DNA of 64,000 nucleotides from an uncultured Bacteroidia bacterium (lineage in GTDB: Bacteria; Bacteroidota; Bacteroidia; Bacteroidales; Prolixibacteraceae), in NCBI GenBank assembly GCA_903850335.1, contig CAINLJ010000005.1, positions 116,011 through 180,010 of the forward strand. The letters are read 5' to 3'. Each line of letters opens with the position of its first letter. The first letter of the stretch is position 1. Made by a program: the position numbers and the translations under genes. The notes under the pieces are model-generated. The model did no database searches, had not been told where the DNA came from, and saw only the letters and a program-made list of their open reading frames with translations. Shown one piece after another: positions 54,841 to 63,208 of this stretch.

Positions 54841-56151
54841 TTAAATTGTGGGTAAGCTCCAGGGTTGACGGTAAGGACGACTTAACAAACGACTTGCCAT
54901 AGGATTTCCGATGATTTCCTCTTTTACCGGATCCCATTGAATTTTCTGTCCGGTTGTCATTGCTATTTCGCCTAAAAGGGCAACTGAGATAGCGCGAAAG
55001 GCGACTTCAATTGGGGCTATTGCTTCCTTTCGTGAGCGCACGCAATCGATAAAGTTCTGCCAATGGTTATCGCTCTTATAGATTTGAATCTCGTTAGGAC
55101 CAATAACTTCCTGTAGAATTTTTGGATCTGAGGCTCCGATTCTGCCCCGGTCGACATTGATCCATCCGTTTTCGCCATACCAGGTAGCACCACCACCATG
55201 CACTAATTTTGCACTGTTTGCTACCCTCATATTAATTCCGTTTGAGTATTTGCAAAGGAAATCATATTCTACGGGTACATTAAAGATTCCGTCTCTTGGA
55301 TAAACACCTTCGCCTGAGATTTCAACAGGGCCTGTTCTTTCGAGTTCAGCTCCCCAGTTGGCTATGTCGATATGATGCCCGGCCCAGTCGGTAAGTTGTC
55401 CTCCCGAATAATCAAGAATCCAGCGCCAGTCCCAGTGACTTACACCCCTGTAAGGAACTTTAAGGGCAGGACCGAGCCACATTTCCCAATTTAGTTCAGC
55501 GGGTACTTCTTTAACCGGAGGAGTTCCGATTCCCTTGTTTCCATTAGGTAATCCAACTTCAATATATTTTATCTTGCCTATTCTGCCATTTCTAACCAGT
55601 TCAACGGCATGATGAAAATTGGATTGTGACCTTTGCCAGCTTCCTGTTTGCCAGATGATCTTATTTTTCTGAACTGCACTTACGATTGTCTGACCATCTT
55701 TTATTGTACGGCAGATAGGTTTTTCGCCATAAACATCTAATTTTTTATTAGCTGCAGCAGTATAAATCAGGCCATGCCAGTGATCGGGTAATGCAATAGA
55801 TACGGCGTCTAATTTCTCTTTTTCAAGTAATTCCCGATAATCTCCGTAAATTCGACAATCTGTATTGTTATTTGCCTTGTCGGCTATTCCTTTTGCTCTG
55901 GTTGCATGATTTGCATCGACATCACAAACTGCGACAAACTGCACCTGATTTTTGAGTTCGAGGAAATCTCTCATATTGCTGGTCCCTTGTGAACCGACTC
56001 CGATACCCCCCATTACAATTCTGTCGCTAGGTGGAAGTTTACCCCCCATTCCCAGAGCAGTTGAAGGTATAATCTGCGGGAGGATCAATGCGCCTGTTGC
56101 TACTGTTGCCGATCGTTTCAGAAAATCCCTTCTGGTAGATTTGTCAAACAT
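54841..56151 (-). CDS. Tat-exported Gfo/Idh/MocA oxidoreductase (B)
   Basis: A 436-residue protein. The Tat signal is 'STRRDFLKRSATVATGAL'. The dinucleotide loop 'VMGGIGVGSQGTSNMRDF' and 'IALPDHWHGLIYTAAANK' lead to 'YGEKPICRTI' with the catalytic Lys, then 'GSWQRSQSNFHHAVELVRNG' and 'DWAGHHIDIANWGAE'. Its motif spacing follows paralogue A closely, so the two may work on related sugars. It lies 36 nt downstream of oxidoreductase C and 12 nt upstream of ThuA. Substrate unknown. Confidence 0.9.
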   Translation of the reverse strand: MFDKSTRRDFLKRSATVATGALILPQIIPSTALGMGGKLPPSDRIVMGGIGVGSQGTSNMRDFLELKNQVQFVAVCDVDANHATRAKGIADKANNNTDCRIYGDYRELLEKEKLDAVSIALPDHWHGLIYTAAANKKLDVYGEKPICRTIKDGQTIVSAVQKNKIIWQTGSWQRSQSNFHHAVELVRNGRIGKIKYIEVGLPNGNKGIGTPPVKEVPAELNWEMWLGPALKVPYRGVSHWDWRWILDYSGGQLTDWAGHHIDIANWGAELERTGPVEISGEGVYPRDGIFNVPVEYDFLCKYSNGINMRVANSAKLVHGGGATWYGENGWINVDRGRIGASDPKILQEVIGPNEIQIYKSDNHWQNFIDCVRSRKEAIAPIEVAFRAISVALLGEIAMTTGQKIQWDPVKEEIIGNPMASRLLSRPYRQPWSLPTI

Positions 56152-56187
56152 TGTTATTGAATTTAGTGGTTATTAAGAATCTGATAA

Positions 56188-57537
56188 TTAAATATGTGCT
56201 GCTGTTCCGGGAACTGGAGTTTCGAAGACCATATCTACAGGTCCGAATTCTATCTTTTTGGGTCCAAGGTCCATATCTGATTTCATGATAGCATCCCAGG
56301 TAATCAATTGACCTGTATATGCAGCGGTACGCCCCATGATTGCTGTGAGTGTTGAAATTGCAGTCTGTTCAGCCTCATTTACATATTTCCCTGTGCGGAT
56401 TGCATGGACAAGGTGCATATGTTCCTGGACGTAAGGGGAAATTTTTATCGTATTCATTGTATTTCCGTTTTCGTCTTTTGGATATTCAAATTTCCATTTA
56501 ACACTTCCGTCCAGATTCCAGATCGTATTGATACAATTTGTGTAACCTTCTGTGCCATTGATTAATTCACCTGTACCGTTTGCACAGCTATCCAGTTCAC
56601 GACACATACTGTGCGAACTTACGCCGTTTCCATAATCGAAATCAATGCTAAAAAAATCGTATTGATCCCCTGTAACCCTGCGTGCACGGCCTCCGTAGCC
56701 AATGGCCTTTTCCGGATGTTTTCCCATAAACCAGTTGATCACATCAATATTATGTACGTGAGTATCCAGAATATGGTCGCCACAAAGCCAGCAGAAATTG
56801 TTCCAGTTCCGGATCATATATTCCATATCATTCCATCCTTCTTCGCGGGTACGAAACCACACGTGTTCCTGATTCCAGAAAGCTTTGGCAGATGTGAGTT
56901 TGCCGATAGCGCCATTTGCCACCTGTTTGTATGTTTCGATATAATCTTCCTGATGACGGCGCTGGGTACCAGTTACAACACAAAGTCCAAGAGCTTCTGC
57001 TTTTTTTGCAGTTGCAATCATTAACCTTGCACCTACGGGGTCAACACAAACAGGTTTTTCGAGAAAACAATGTTTCTTATTCACAACGGCCTCCAGAAAA
57101 TGATCTGGACGAAACTGGGGGGGAGTCGCACAGATTACAACATCAATTTCAGGCATAGCCATTAACTTCTTGTACGCATCGAAACCTACAAAACAATTTT
57201 CGATGGGTATAGGGAGGTCGAAAGAGGCAAATCTCTTCCGGCAATTGTCGATCTTATCCTGAAACACATCGGCAAGGGCTATAATCTCAAGGTCTGGGCC
57301 TGCACTAATAAAATTAATTGCAGCACCTGTTCCGCGATTACCGGCACCAACAAGTCCGGCCCGAAGTTTACGGCCTTTAGGTGCACCCTTCAGAATGGGG
57401 GGTAATCCCAATGCGGTATTGTCCAGTTTTTTAGAGCATGACGAAAGGACAGCACTTGCGCCAGCAACACCAATTCCTGCCAAAACACTGGCGCCAAGGA
57501 ATTTACGTCTGTTAATATTTTTTGAATCGTTTTTCAT
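56188..57537 (-). CDS. Tat-exported Gfo/Idh/MocA oxidoreductase (C)
   Basis: About 449 residues from ATG 57537; an ATG at 57549 is also possible, and the more distant one at 57609 would overlap the upstream gene. The Tat signal is 'NRRKFLGASVLAGIGVAGAS' and ends in a lipobox 'VLSSCSK'. 'GLVGAGNRGTGAAINF' is the NAD loop, and 'ICATPPQFRPDHFLEAV' and 'FLEKPVCVDP' carry the active-site Lys. 'WLCGDHILDTHVHNIDVINW' differs from A and B, so its substrate probably differs. It directly follows the cytochrome/SUMF1 fusion gene by 31 nt. Confidence 0.9.
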   Translation of the reverse strand: MKNDSKNINRRKFLGASVLAGIGVAGASAVLSSCSKKLDNTALGLPPILKGAPKGRKLRAGLVGAGNRGTGAAINFISAGPDLEIIALADVFQDKIDNCRKRFASFDLPIPIENCFVGFDAYKKLMAMPEIDVVICATPPQFRPDHFLEAVVNKKHCFLEKPVCVDPVGARLMIATAKKAEALGLCVVTGTQRRHQEDYIETYKQVANGAIGKLTSAKAFWNQEHVWFRTREEGWNDMEYMIRNWNNFCWLCGDHILDTHVHNIDVINWFMGKHPEKAIGYGGRARRVTGDQYDFFSIDFDYGNGVSSHSMCRELDSCANGTGELINGTEGYTNCINTIWNLDGSVKWKFEYPKDENGNTMNTIKISPYVQEHMHLVHAIRTGKYVNEAEQTAISTLTAIMGRTAAYTGQLITWDAIMKSDMDLGPKKIEFGPVDMVFETPVPGTAAHI

Positions 57538-57568
57538 GCTATTCTTCATTTTTCCATTTTTCAATCTT

Positions 57569-59104
57569 TCATTTAATACTGTCAGCCTCACAAACAACCC
57601 TGAAACCATTATCGATACAATCAGAGTACCACCAGATGCTCTTAGGCATCTGAGGATCTGTCACGAGCCAGGCCTGAGTTTTTGTAAAGTCTCTTGCTGC
57701 ACTTCTGACATCTTTCGCATCACTTTTAAAAGATCCACCTCTGATAACATGTTCCTGTCCTGATTCGGGACCTTTTGGGTTAACCACCAATCCCGAACCT
57801 GTCTTGTATGCATCTGGTGAGTAGTAGTCGGAACAGAACTCAGCAATATTCCCGGCCATATTTTTCAGTCCAAAAGGATTTTCCTTAACAGATCCGGGAT
57901 CTTTTGTTTTGGAGGAACTATTCACCATATACACAACTCTGGAATTGATGTTAGTAGTATCCGGGCCAAAAATTTTCTTAAGAAGTCCTTTTGAAGTAAA
58001 TTTATTTGGGTCGCCTGCAAAGAAGTAGGGAGTTGTTGTGTTTCCGCGGCAGGCATATTCCCATTCGGCTTCTGTTGGCAGTCGGTATTTTTTACCAGTC
58101 ACTTTAGATAGCCATTCACAATACGTATTGGCAGCCCGCCACGACATTGTAATTGCCGGGCGCGAACCTTTTCCCCAACCCTGATCAGGAGCTCCCCAAG
58201 GTGGGGTAGGTCCGGTAATTGCATCCACGTCCTTATTTTTGAGAACCTGACCTTCTGTTCTTCCCTGAGAAGCCGTAGCCTGAAAAAAGGCCAAATACTC
58301 ATTCCATGAGACTTCAATTTTACCCATCCAGAATTTTGAGACCTTAACTTTATGTACCGGTCCTTCATCCGGCTTCCGCAGGGGTTCATTGTCAGGACTT
58401 CCCATATTAAATGTCCCTTCAGGTATGGCAACCATGTCGAATGCTACTGTTGTACCCGGGATTTTCTCGGTGAAGTTTTCGAATTTTTCTACCTTGGTTG
58501 AGGCCGTGAACTTCACCACGCTGGCTGCCGCATCAACACCAAAATTTGTGTCATGTTCATGTTTTGCATTTTTGTCAAAATGACCAACATTAAGGTGGCA
58601 GTTGATACAGTTTGGCTTAGGATCATCTTTAGAATTGATGTACGAAAGGTGGGCATTGCTTCCATTTACCGACAATGTCACCGGAAAAAGATTTGAATGA
58701 CATTTGGCACACGATTTTTCGTAGGTAAAACCCTTTGCATTTTCAAGTAATTTCTTCGATTCCCAGTTGATTTTGGAGGGATCTTTAAAAAGATATCCAT
58801 AAATATCCAATGCACCATGTTTTGCTTTGGCGATCAGGAACCCTTCGCCTGGCGGAGGCAAGTGACATTCTACGCATTTAACCGAGACGCCGGTTCTGTT
58901 ATTATGATGAGGGGATAATTTCCAGCTTTGTTCCGCCCACGGATGCACATGACAGGACATGCAATAATTATCTGAAGAGGTGAAAGTCGATACCTTATTG
59001 AAGATTATCATAATGGCCAGACATAGGAGAGCTCCAAAGGTCATTAACCAAATCCGGGCTTTTGATCCGTTGATCACCCGAAGAACAAGAGTTTTAATAT
59101 TCAT
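57569..59104 (-). CDS. NapC/NrfH-type tetraheme cytochrome c fused to a SUMF1 (FGE-sulfatase) domain
   Basis: A 511-residue two-part protein. Residues 18-36 are a single membrane helix. Four c-type heme motifs follow: CMSCH (48-52), CVECH (77-81), CAKCH (132-136) and CINCH (166-170), with 'PPPGEGFLIAKAKHGALDIY' as in NapC/NrfH quinol dehydrogenases. A linker leads to a SUMF1 domain (about 222-505): 'MVAIPEGTFNMGS', 'VSWNEYLAFF', 'YRLPTEAEWEYACRG', 'NMAGNIAEFCSDYY' and 'HVIRGGSFKSDAKDVRSAAR'. The copper-binding Cys pair of true formylglycine-generating enzymes after 'GGSF' is absent. It heads the operon with oxidoreductases C and B, ThuA and A. Confidence 0.93.
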   Translation of the reverse strand: MNIKTLVLRVINGSKARIWLMTFGALLCLAIMIIFNKVSTFTSSDNYCMSCHVHPWAEQSWKLSPHHNNRTGVSVKCVECHLPPPGEGFLIAKAKHGALDIYGYLFKDPSKINWESKKLLENAKGFTYEKSCAKCHSNLFPVTLSVNGSNAHLSYINSKDDPKPNCINCHLNVGHFDKNAKHEHDTNFGVDAAASVVKFTASTKVEKFENFTEKIPGTTVAFDMVAIPEGTFNMGSPDNEPLRKPDEGPVHKVKVSKFWMGKIEVSWNEYLAFFQATASQGRTEGQVLKNKDVDAITGPTPPWGAPDQGWGKGSRPAITMSWRAANTYCEWLSKVTGKKYRLPTEAEWEYACRGNTTTPYFFAGDPNKFTSKGLLKKIFGPDTTNINSRVVYMVNSSSKTKDPGSVKENPFGLKNMAGNIAEFCSDYYSPDAYKTGSGLVVNPKGPESGQEHVIRGGSFKSDAKDVRSAARDFTKTQAWLVTDPQMPKSIWWYSDCIDNGFRVVCEADSIK

Positions 59105-59340
59105 TGTTTATTAGGGTTCAATCCAAAAACGCAAACTACCTTTACTGTTCTGTTGCGTTATGTATGATGTATTATTTCTTACTGTAAATTTTCAAATAAT
59201 CCTTACGGTTTCAGTTCATTTATAACGATATAGCAGGTTAAAAAAATCTGTTCTGATCCGTTCTGTAAACATAGTCGTTTTTTCATTTCGCCCGACACAA
59301 AAAATTCATGTTATATAACACTAAAAAACTTTGGAGGGAT
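59105..59340. other. Intergenic region upstream of the cytochrome/SUMF1 operon
   Basis: 236 nt between the operon start and the polA stop. It must hold the operon promoter, but no exact minus-strand TAnnTTTG box was found. A partial direct repeat 'TCTGTTCTGATCCGTTCTGT' (59248-59267) is the only notable structure; it could be an activator site. Confidence 0.4.
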
Positions 59341-62118
59341 TCAATGGGCCAGTAGCCAGTTTTCTGCTGCATCCATCTCTATATCAAGAGGAACATTTAT
59401 TTGTACGGCGTTTTCCATCTCTTGTTTTACGATCTCTTTCACTGTATCCAATTCAGTTTTTAACACGTCAAAATTTAACTCATCATGTACCTGAAGAACC
59501 ATTTTTGATTTTATTTCATTCTTTTCAAATTGTTTATGAATGTTTATCATGGCCACTTTAATAATGTCAGCTGCTGATCCCTGGATTGGTGCGTTTATGG
59601 CGTTTCGCTCGGCAAATGCGCGTACTGCAGCATTAGCCGAATTAATGTCTGCCAGATATCGCCTTCTTCCCATTATCGTTTCAACATATCCTCTTTCCCT
59701 TGCGAGTATGAGCTGACTGTCCATATAGTTTTTGACCATTGAAAAGTTGGCAAAATAGTCGTCGATAAGTTGTTTAGCCTCTCCTCTTGGGATGTTTAGT
59801 CGTTGTGAGAGACCAAAAGCCGAAATTCCATAAAGGATTCCGAAGTTTGCTGTCTTGGCCTTTCGGCGCATGTCTGAAGTTACTTCATTGATAGGAATCC
59901 CGAAAATCTTTGATGCCGTGGCAGCATGGATATCCTCACCATTGCGGAATGCTTCCGTCATTACCTTGTCACCGGAAACTGCAGCCATTATCCGTAGTTC
60001 AATCTGGGAATAGTCGGCAGATAAGAACGTATGATCATCATCGCTTGGGATGAATGCCTTTCGGATTTCACGGCCACTTTCGTCTCTGATTGGGATGTTT
60101 TGCAGGTTTGGATTCGTGGAACTAAGCCTTCCTGTTGCAGCAATTGTCTGATTAAATGAGGTATGTAATTTCCCTGTTTTAGGGTTGATTAGTTTTGGGA
60201 GTGCTTCAACATAGGTTGAAAGGAGTTTTTTTAATCCCCGGTGTTCAAGAATCTTGTTGATGATTGGATGTTTATCCTGTAGATTGACCAATATTTCTTC
60301 ACCTGTTGAATACTGCTTTGTTTTTGTTTTTTTGGCTTTTGGATCGAGAAGTAATTTTTCGAAAAGAATATACCCCAGCTGTTTAGGAGATGAAATGTTG
60401 AAAGGTTCACCTGCCAGTTCAATTATGCTGTTTTCAAGCTCAATGATTTGTTCTCTCAGGACTATCGCATAATCATCGAGGACTTTAGGATCAATTTTTA
60501 ATCCTGCGAGTTCCATTTGTACTAACACTTTTAGAAGGGGCATTTCGACTTTTGTAAAAAGCTCCTTCACTTCTCCCTTAATTAGTTCCTTATCGAGTAA
60601 TTCTTTAAGTTGAAAAGTTATATCAGCATCCTCGCAGGCATATTCCTTGATTATTTCAGGTTCTACCTGTCGCATTGTAAGTTGATTTTTTCCCCTTTTA
60701 CCGATGAGCTCTTCTGTTGCTACCTTTTTATAACCAAGATATATTTCGCTGAGATAATCCAGGTTATGCCGCAGATCGGGCTGTATTAAATAATGTGCGA
60801 CCATTGTATCGAAATAGTCCCCTTTTATTTCAATGTTATGGTGTGAAAGAATCAGAATATCAAATTTCATGTTCTGTCCGATCTTTAGGATAGCCTCATT
60901 GGCAAAGACATCTTTAAATTTTGATGTTAGTGACAGTGCTTTTTTCTTATCAGCAGGAACCGGCACATAATAGGCTTCACCAGGTTTAAAGGAAAATGAT
61001 AAACCGACGAGCTGATCAGATTGTGTATCCAGTCCGGTGGTTTCTGTGTCGAAGCAAAAGGATGTTTGCTCTCCCAGGCTGGATATTAATTCAGTTACTT
61101 TCTCCTCAGAATCGACAAGTATATAATTGTGACTTGTTGATTTGATATCTGAATGGACTCCAGGTGACTCAGTTTGTGTCTGTTCACCCAGACTGAAAAG
61201 AGTTCCTTGCTCAAAAGCAGGGGCGGGGACTGGTTCCGGGGTTTTATTTACAGCTGGCAACACCCTTTCCGCTAAAGTTCTGAATTCGAGTTCGAGGAAT
61301 ATTTTCCTTAATTTTGTAAAGTCAGGTTGTGAGAGGCTCAGATCTTCCTGATTGAATTCCACTGGCACATCGATAATTATCTCGGCGAGTTTTCGCGACA
61401 TACGTACTTGTACTTCAAATTGTTCGAGGCTTTCCTTCTGTTTCCCCTTTAATTTATCAATATTCTGATATACACCCTCTACGCTACCAAACTCACTGAC
61501 AAGTTTCATGGCGGTTTTGGGTCCGATTCCCGGGCATCCAGGGATATTATCAGCGGTGTCGCCCATGAGACCTAAAACATCAATGACCTGCAAAGGATTC
61601 TGAATCTGAAAATTCTCACATACCTGTTTAACGCCCAGGATTTCCATTTCATTTCCCAGTCTTTTAGGTTTGTACATGAAGATATTTTCGGAAACAAGTT
61701 GTGCGTAGTCTTTATCAGGAGTAACCATAAAAACCTGAAAGCCTTCTTTTTCGGCAATTTTAGCCAATGTTCCAATTACATCATCTGCCTCAAAACCCTC
61801 TTTTTCAAGGATTGGGATCTTGTAACCCTCGATAATCTCCCGGATATATGGAATTGACTTTCGAATGTCTTCGGGCATCTCGTCCCGGTGGGCTTTGTAG
61901 TCGGGAAACATATCATGACGAAAGGTAGGACCTTTCATATCGAAGGCGATTGCGATATGAGTCGGATTTTCATTCTTAATAAGTTGTTCAAGAGTGTTCA
62001 CAAACCCCAGCATGGTGGATGTATTTAGTCCCTTTGAGTTGACACGGGGTGCATTAATAAATGCGAAATAAGAGCGATAAATTAATGCATAGGCATCAAG
62101 AAGAAACAATCGGTTCAT
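59341..62118 (-). CDS. polA: DNA polymerase I
   Basis: A 925-residue PolA with all three activities apparently intact. The 5'-3' exonuclease is at 1-290 ('LFLLDAYALIYRSYFAF', 'GDTADNIPGCPGIGPKTA'). The 3'-5' proofreading domain keeps 'FCFDTETTGLDTQ' (DxE) and 'YACEDADITFQL' (YxxxD), unlike many PolA that lose it. The polymerase has motif A 'FLSADYSQIELRIMAAVSG', motif B 'RRKAKTANFGILYGISAFG' and motif C 'VLQVHDELNFDV'. It fills gaps and removes RNA primers. Divergent from the polyprenyl synthase gene. Confidence 0.98.
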   Translation of the reverse strand: MNRLFLLDAYALIYRSYFAFINAPRVNSKGLNTSTMLGFVNTLEQLIKNENPTHIAIAFDMKGPTFRHDMFPDYKAHRDEMPEDIRKSIPYIREIIEGYKIPILEKEGFEADDVIGTLAKIAEKEGFQVFMVTPDKDYAQLVSENIFMYKPKRLGNEMEILGVKQVCENFQIQNPLQVIDVLGLMGDTADNIPGCPGIGPKTAMKLVSEFGSVEGVYQNIDKLKGKQKESLEQFEVQVRMSRKLAEIIIDVPVEFNQEDLSLSQPDFTKLRKIFLELEFRTLAERVLPAVNKTPEPVPAPAFEQGTLFSLGEQTQTESPGVHSDIKSTSHNYILVDSEEKVTELISSLGEQTSFCFDTETTGLDTQSDQLVGLSFSFKPGEAYYVPVPADKKKALSLTSKFKDVFANEAILKIGQNMKFDILILSHHNIEIKGDYFDTMVAHYLIQPDLRHNLDYLSEIYLGYKKVATEELIGKRGKNQLTMRQVEPEIIKEYACEDADITFQLKELLDKELIKGEVKELFTKVEMPLLKVLVQMELAGLKIDPKVLDDYAIVLREQIIELENSIIELAGEPFNISSPKQLGYILFEKLLLDPKAKKTKTKQYSTGEEILVNLQDKHPIINKILEHRGLKKLLSTYVEALPKLINPKTGKLHTSFNQTIAATGRLSSTNPNLQNIPIRDESGREIRKAFIPSDDDHTFLSADYSQIELRIMAAVSGDKVMTEAFRNGEDIHAATASKIFGIPINEVTSDMRRKAKTANFGILYGISAFGLSQRLNIPRGEAKQLIDDYFANFSMVKNYMDSQLILARERGYVETIMGRRRYLADINSANAAVRAFAERNAINAPIQGSAADIIKVAMINIHKQFEKNEIKSKMVLQVHDELNFDVLKTELDTVKEIVKQEMENAVQINVPLDIEMDAAENWLLAH

Positions 62119-62141
62119 ATCTGTACGGCTTTAGTCAAAAT

Positions 62142-62149
62142 CAAAACTA
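62142..62149 (-). promoter_or_regulatory. -7 element candidate for polA
   Basis: Reads TAGTTTTG on the minus strand, matching TAnnTTTG, 23 nt upstream of the polA start. No clear -33 box. Confidence 0.45.
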
Positions 62150-62185
62150 CATAAATTTAGGTAAAAATGACGATAAAATTAATGC

Positions 62186-62193
62186 TACCTTTG
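62186..62193 (+). promoter_or_regulatory. -7 element candidate for polyprenyl synthase
   Basis: TACCTTTG, an exact consensus match, 37 nt upstream of the ATG at 62231. The -33 position has no TTTG. Confidence 0.5.
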
Positions 62194-62230
62194 GCCGGAT
62201 ATAAAAACAGAGAAAGCCAACTAAATTAAT

Positions 62231-63205
62231 ATGTCATCCAAGGACCAGATCATAGCGCCTATCCGTGAAGAACTGAAAAACTTTGAGCCGTATTTCCAAA
62301 ACGCGACGAAGAGTGATTTGCCCCTTTTAAGTAACATCATTAATTATATTTTGCGTCGTAAAGGAAAGCAGATGAGACCGATGTTGGTTTTTCTGACTGC
62401 CAGGTTGAATGGTGACTTCAACGAACGTACTTACCATGCCGCCCTTACGATCGAATTGTTACATACAGCGACGCTTGTCCATGATGATGTTGTAGATGAC
62501 AGTTACCAAAGACGGGGGTTTTTTTCGATAAATGCTGTCTGGAAAAATAAAATAGCGGTTCTTGTCGGAGATTTCATCCTGGCAAAGGGTTTATTGTGGT
62601 CTATTGATCATAAAGATTATGATATACTTGGTCATATCAGTACAGCTGTAAAGGACATGAGTGAAGGGGAGATTCTCCAGATCGAGAAGGCACGGAAACT
62701 GGATATTACGGAAGAGGTATATTTCGAGATTATCCGTAAGAAAACCGCTTCTTTACTTGCAACGAGTGCTGCAGTAGGTACCTGTTCGGTTACATCGGAT
62801 CAGGAAATAATTGAGCGTATGAGGCTTTTTGGTGAATATGCGGGTATGGCTTTTCAGATCAAAGATGATCTTTTTGATTACCAAAAATCGAACCTGATTG
62901 GCAAACCGACTGGGAATGATTTACATGAAAAGAAAATTACTTTGCCACTTATTCATGCTCTTAATCAGTCGGATAGTAAGGACAAAACACGAATCCTTAA
63001 AATAGTCAGGAAACGGACAAAGTCATCTTCTGATATTAGGGATGTGAGTGATTTTGTTGAGTCGAAGGGTGGATTCAAATATGCCGAGGTGGTCATGAAT
63101 GATTATGTCAGGAAATCAATAGATCAATTATCCTCCTATGCTGATTCCGAAATCAAAAAAGCGCTTATCGGTTATGTGAATTATATCTCGTCCAGGGTAA
63201 GCTGA
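62231..63205 (+). CDS. Polyprenyl diphosphate synthase (octaprenyl/heptaprenyl type)
   Basis: A 324-residue trans-prenyltransferase. The first aspartate-rich motif is 'LVHDDVVDDSYQRRG', the second 'QIKDDLFDYQ', with 'GKQMRPMLVFLTARL' for isopentenyl diphosphate binding. Residues before the first motif are small (Ala, Thr, Leu), which allows long chains. It extends farnesyl diphosphate with IPP to the menaquinone side chain. This fits the quinone-linked redox genes in the window, though it is a housekeeping enzyme. Convergent with deoC. Confidence 0.94.
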   Translation: MSSKDQIIAPIREELKNFEPYFQNATKSDLPLLSNIINYILRRKGKQMRPMLVFLTARLNGDFNERTYHAALTIELLHTATLVHDDVVDDSYQRRGFFSINAVWKNKIAVLVGDFILAKGLLWSIDHKDYDILGHISTAVKDMSEGEILQIEKARKLDITEEVYFEIIRKKTASLLATSAAVGTCSVTSDQEIIERMRLFGEYAGMAFQIKDDLFDYQKSNLIGKPTGNDLHEKKITLPLIHALNQSDSKDKTRILKIVRKRTKSSSDIRDVSDFVESKGGFKYAEVVMNDYVRKSIDQLSSYADSEIKKALIGYVNYISSRVS

Positions 63206-63208
63206 TTA

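Noticed and set aside
56188..57537. GH109 alpha-N-acetylgalactosaminidase
   Set aside because: The protein is a Tat-type Gfo/Idh/MocA member like GH109, but I did not see GH109-specific motifs, so only the superfamily is claimed.
57569..58440. Genuine formylglycine-generating enzyme (sulfatase activator)
   Set aside because: The catalytic cysteine pair is missing and no sulfatase gene is in the window.
57395..58583. Many overlapping frames of 60-130 codons on the opposite strand or other frames of long genes (e.g. 57395-57763, 50117-50509, 45426-45827)
   Set aside because: Their translations lack motifs and mirror strongly supported genes in other frames; they are shadows.
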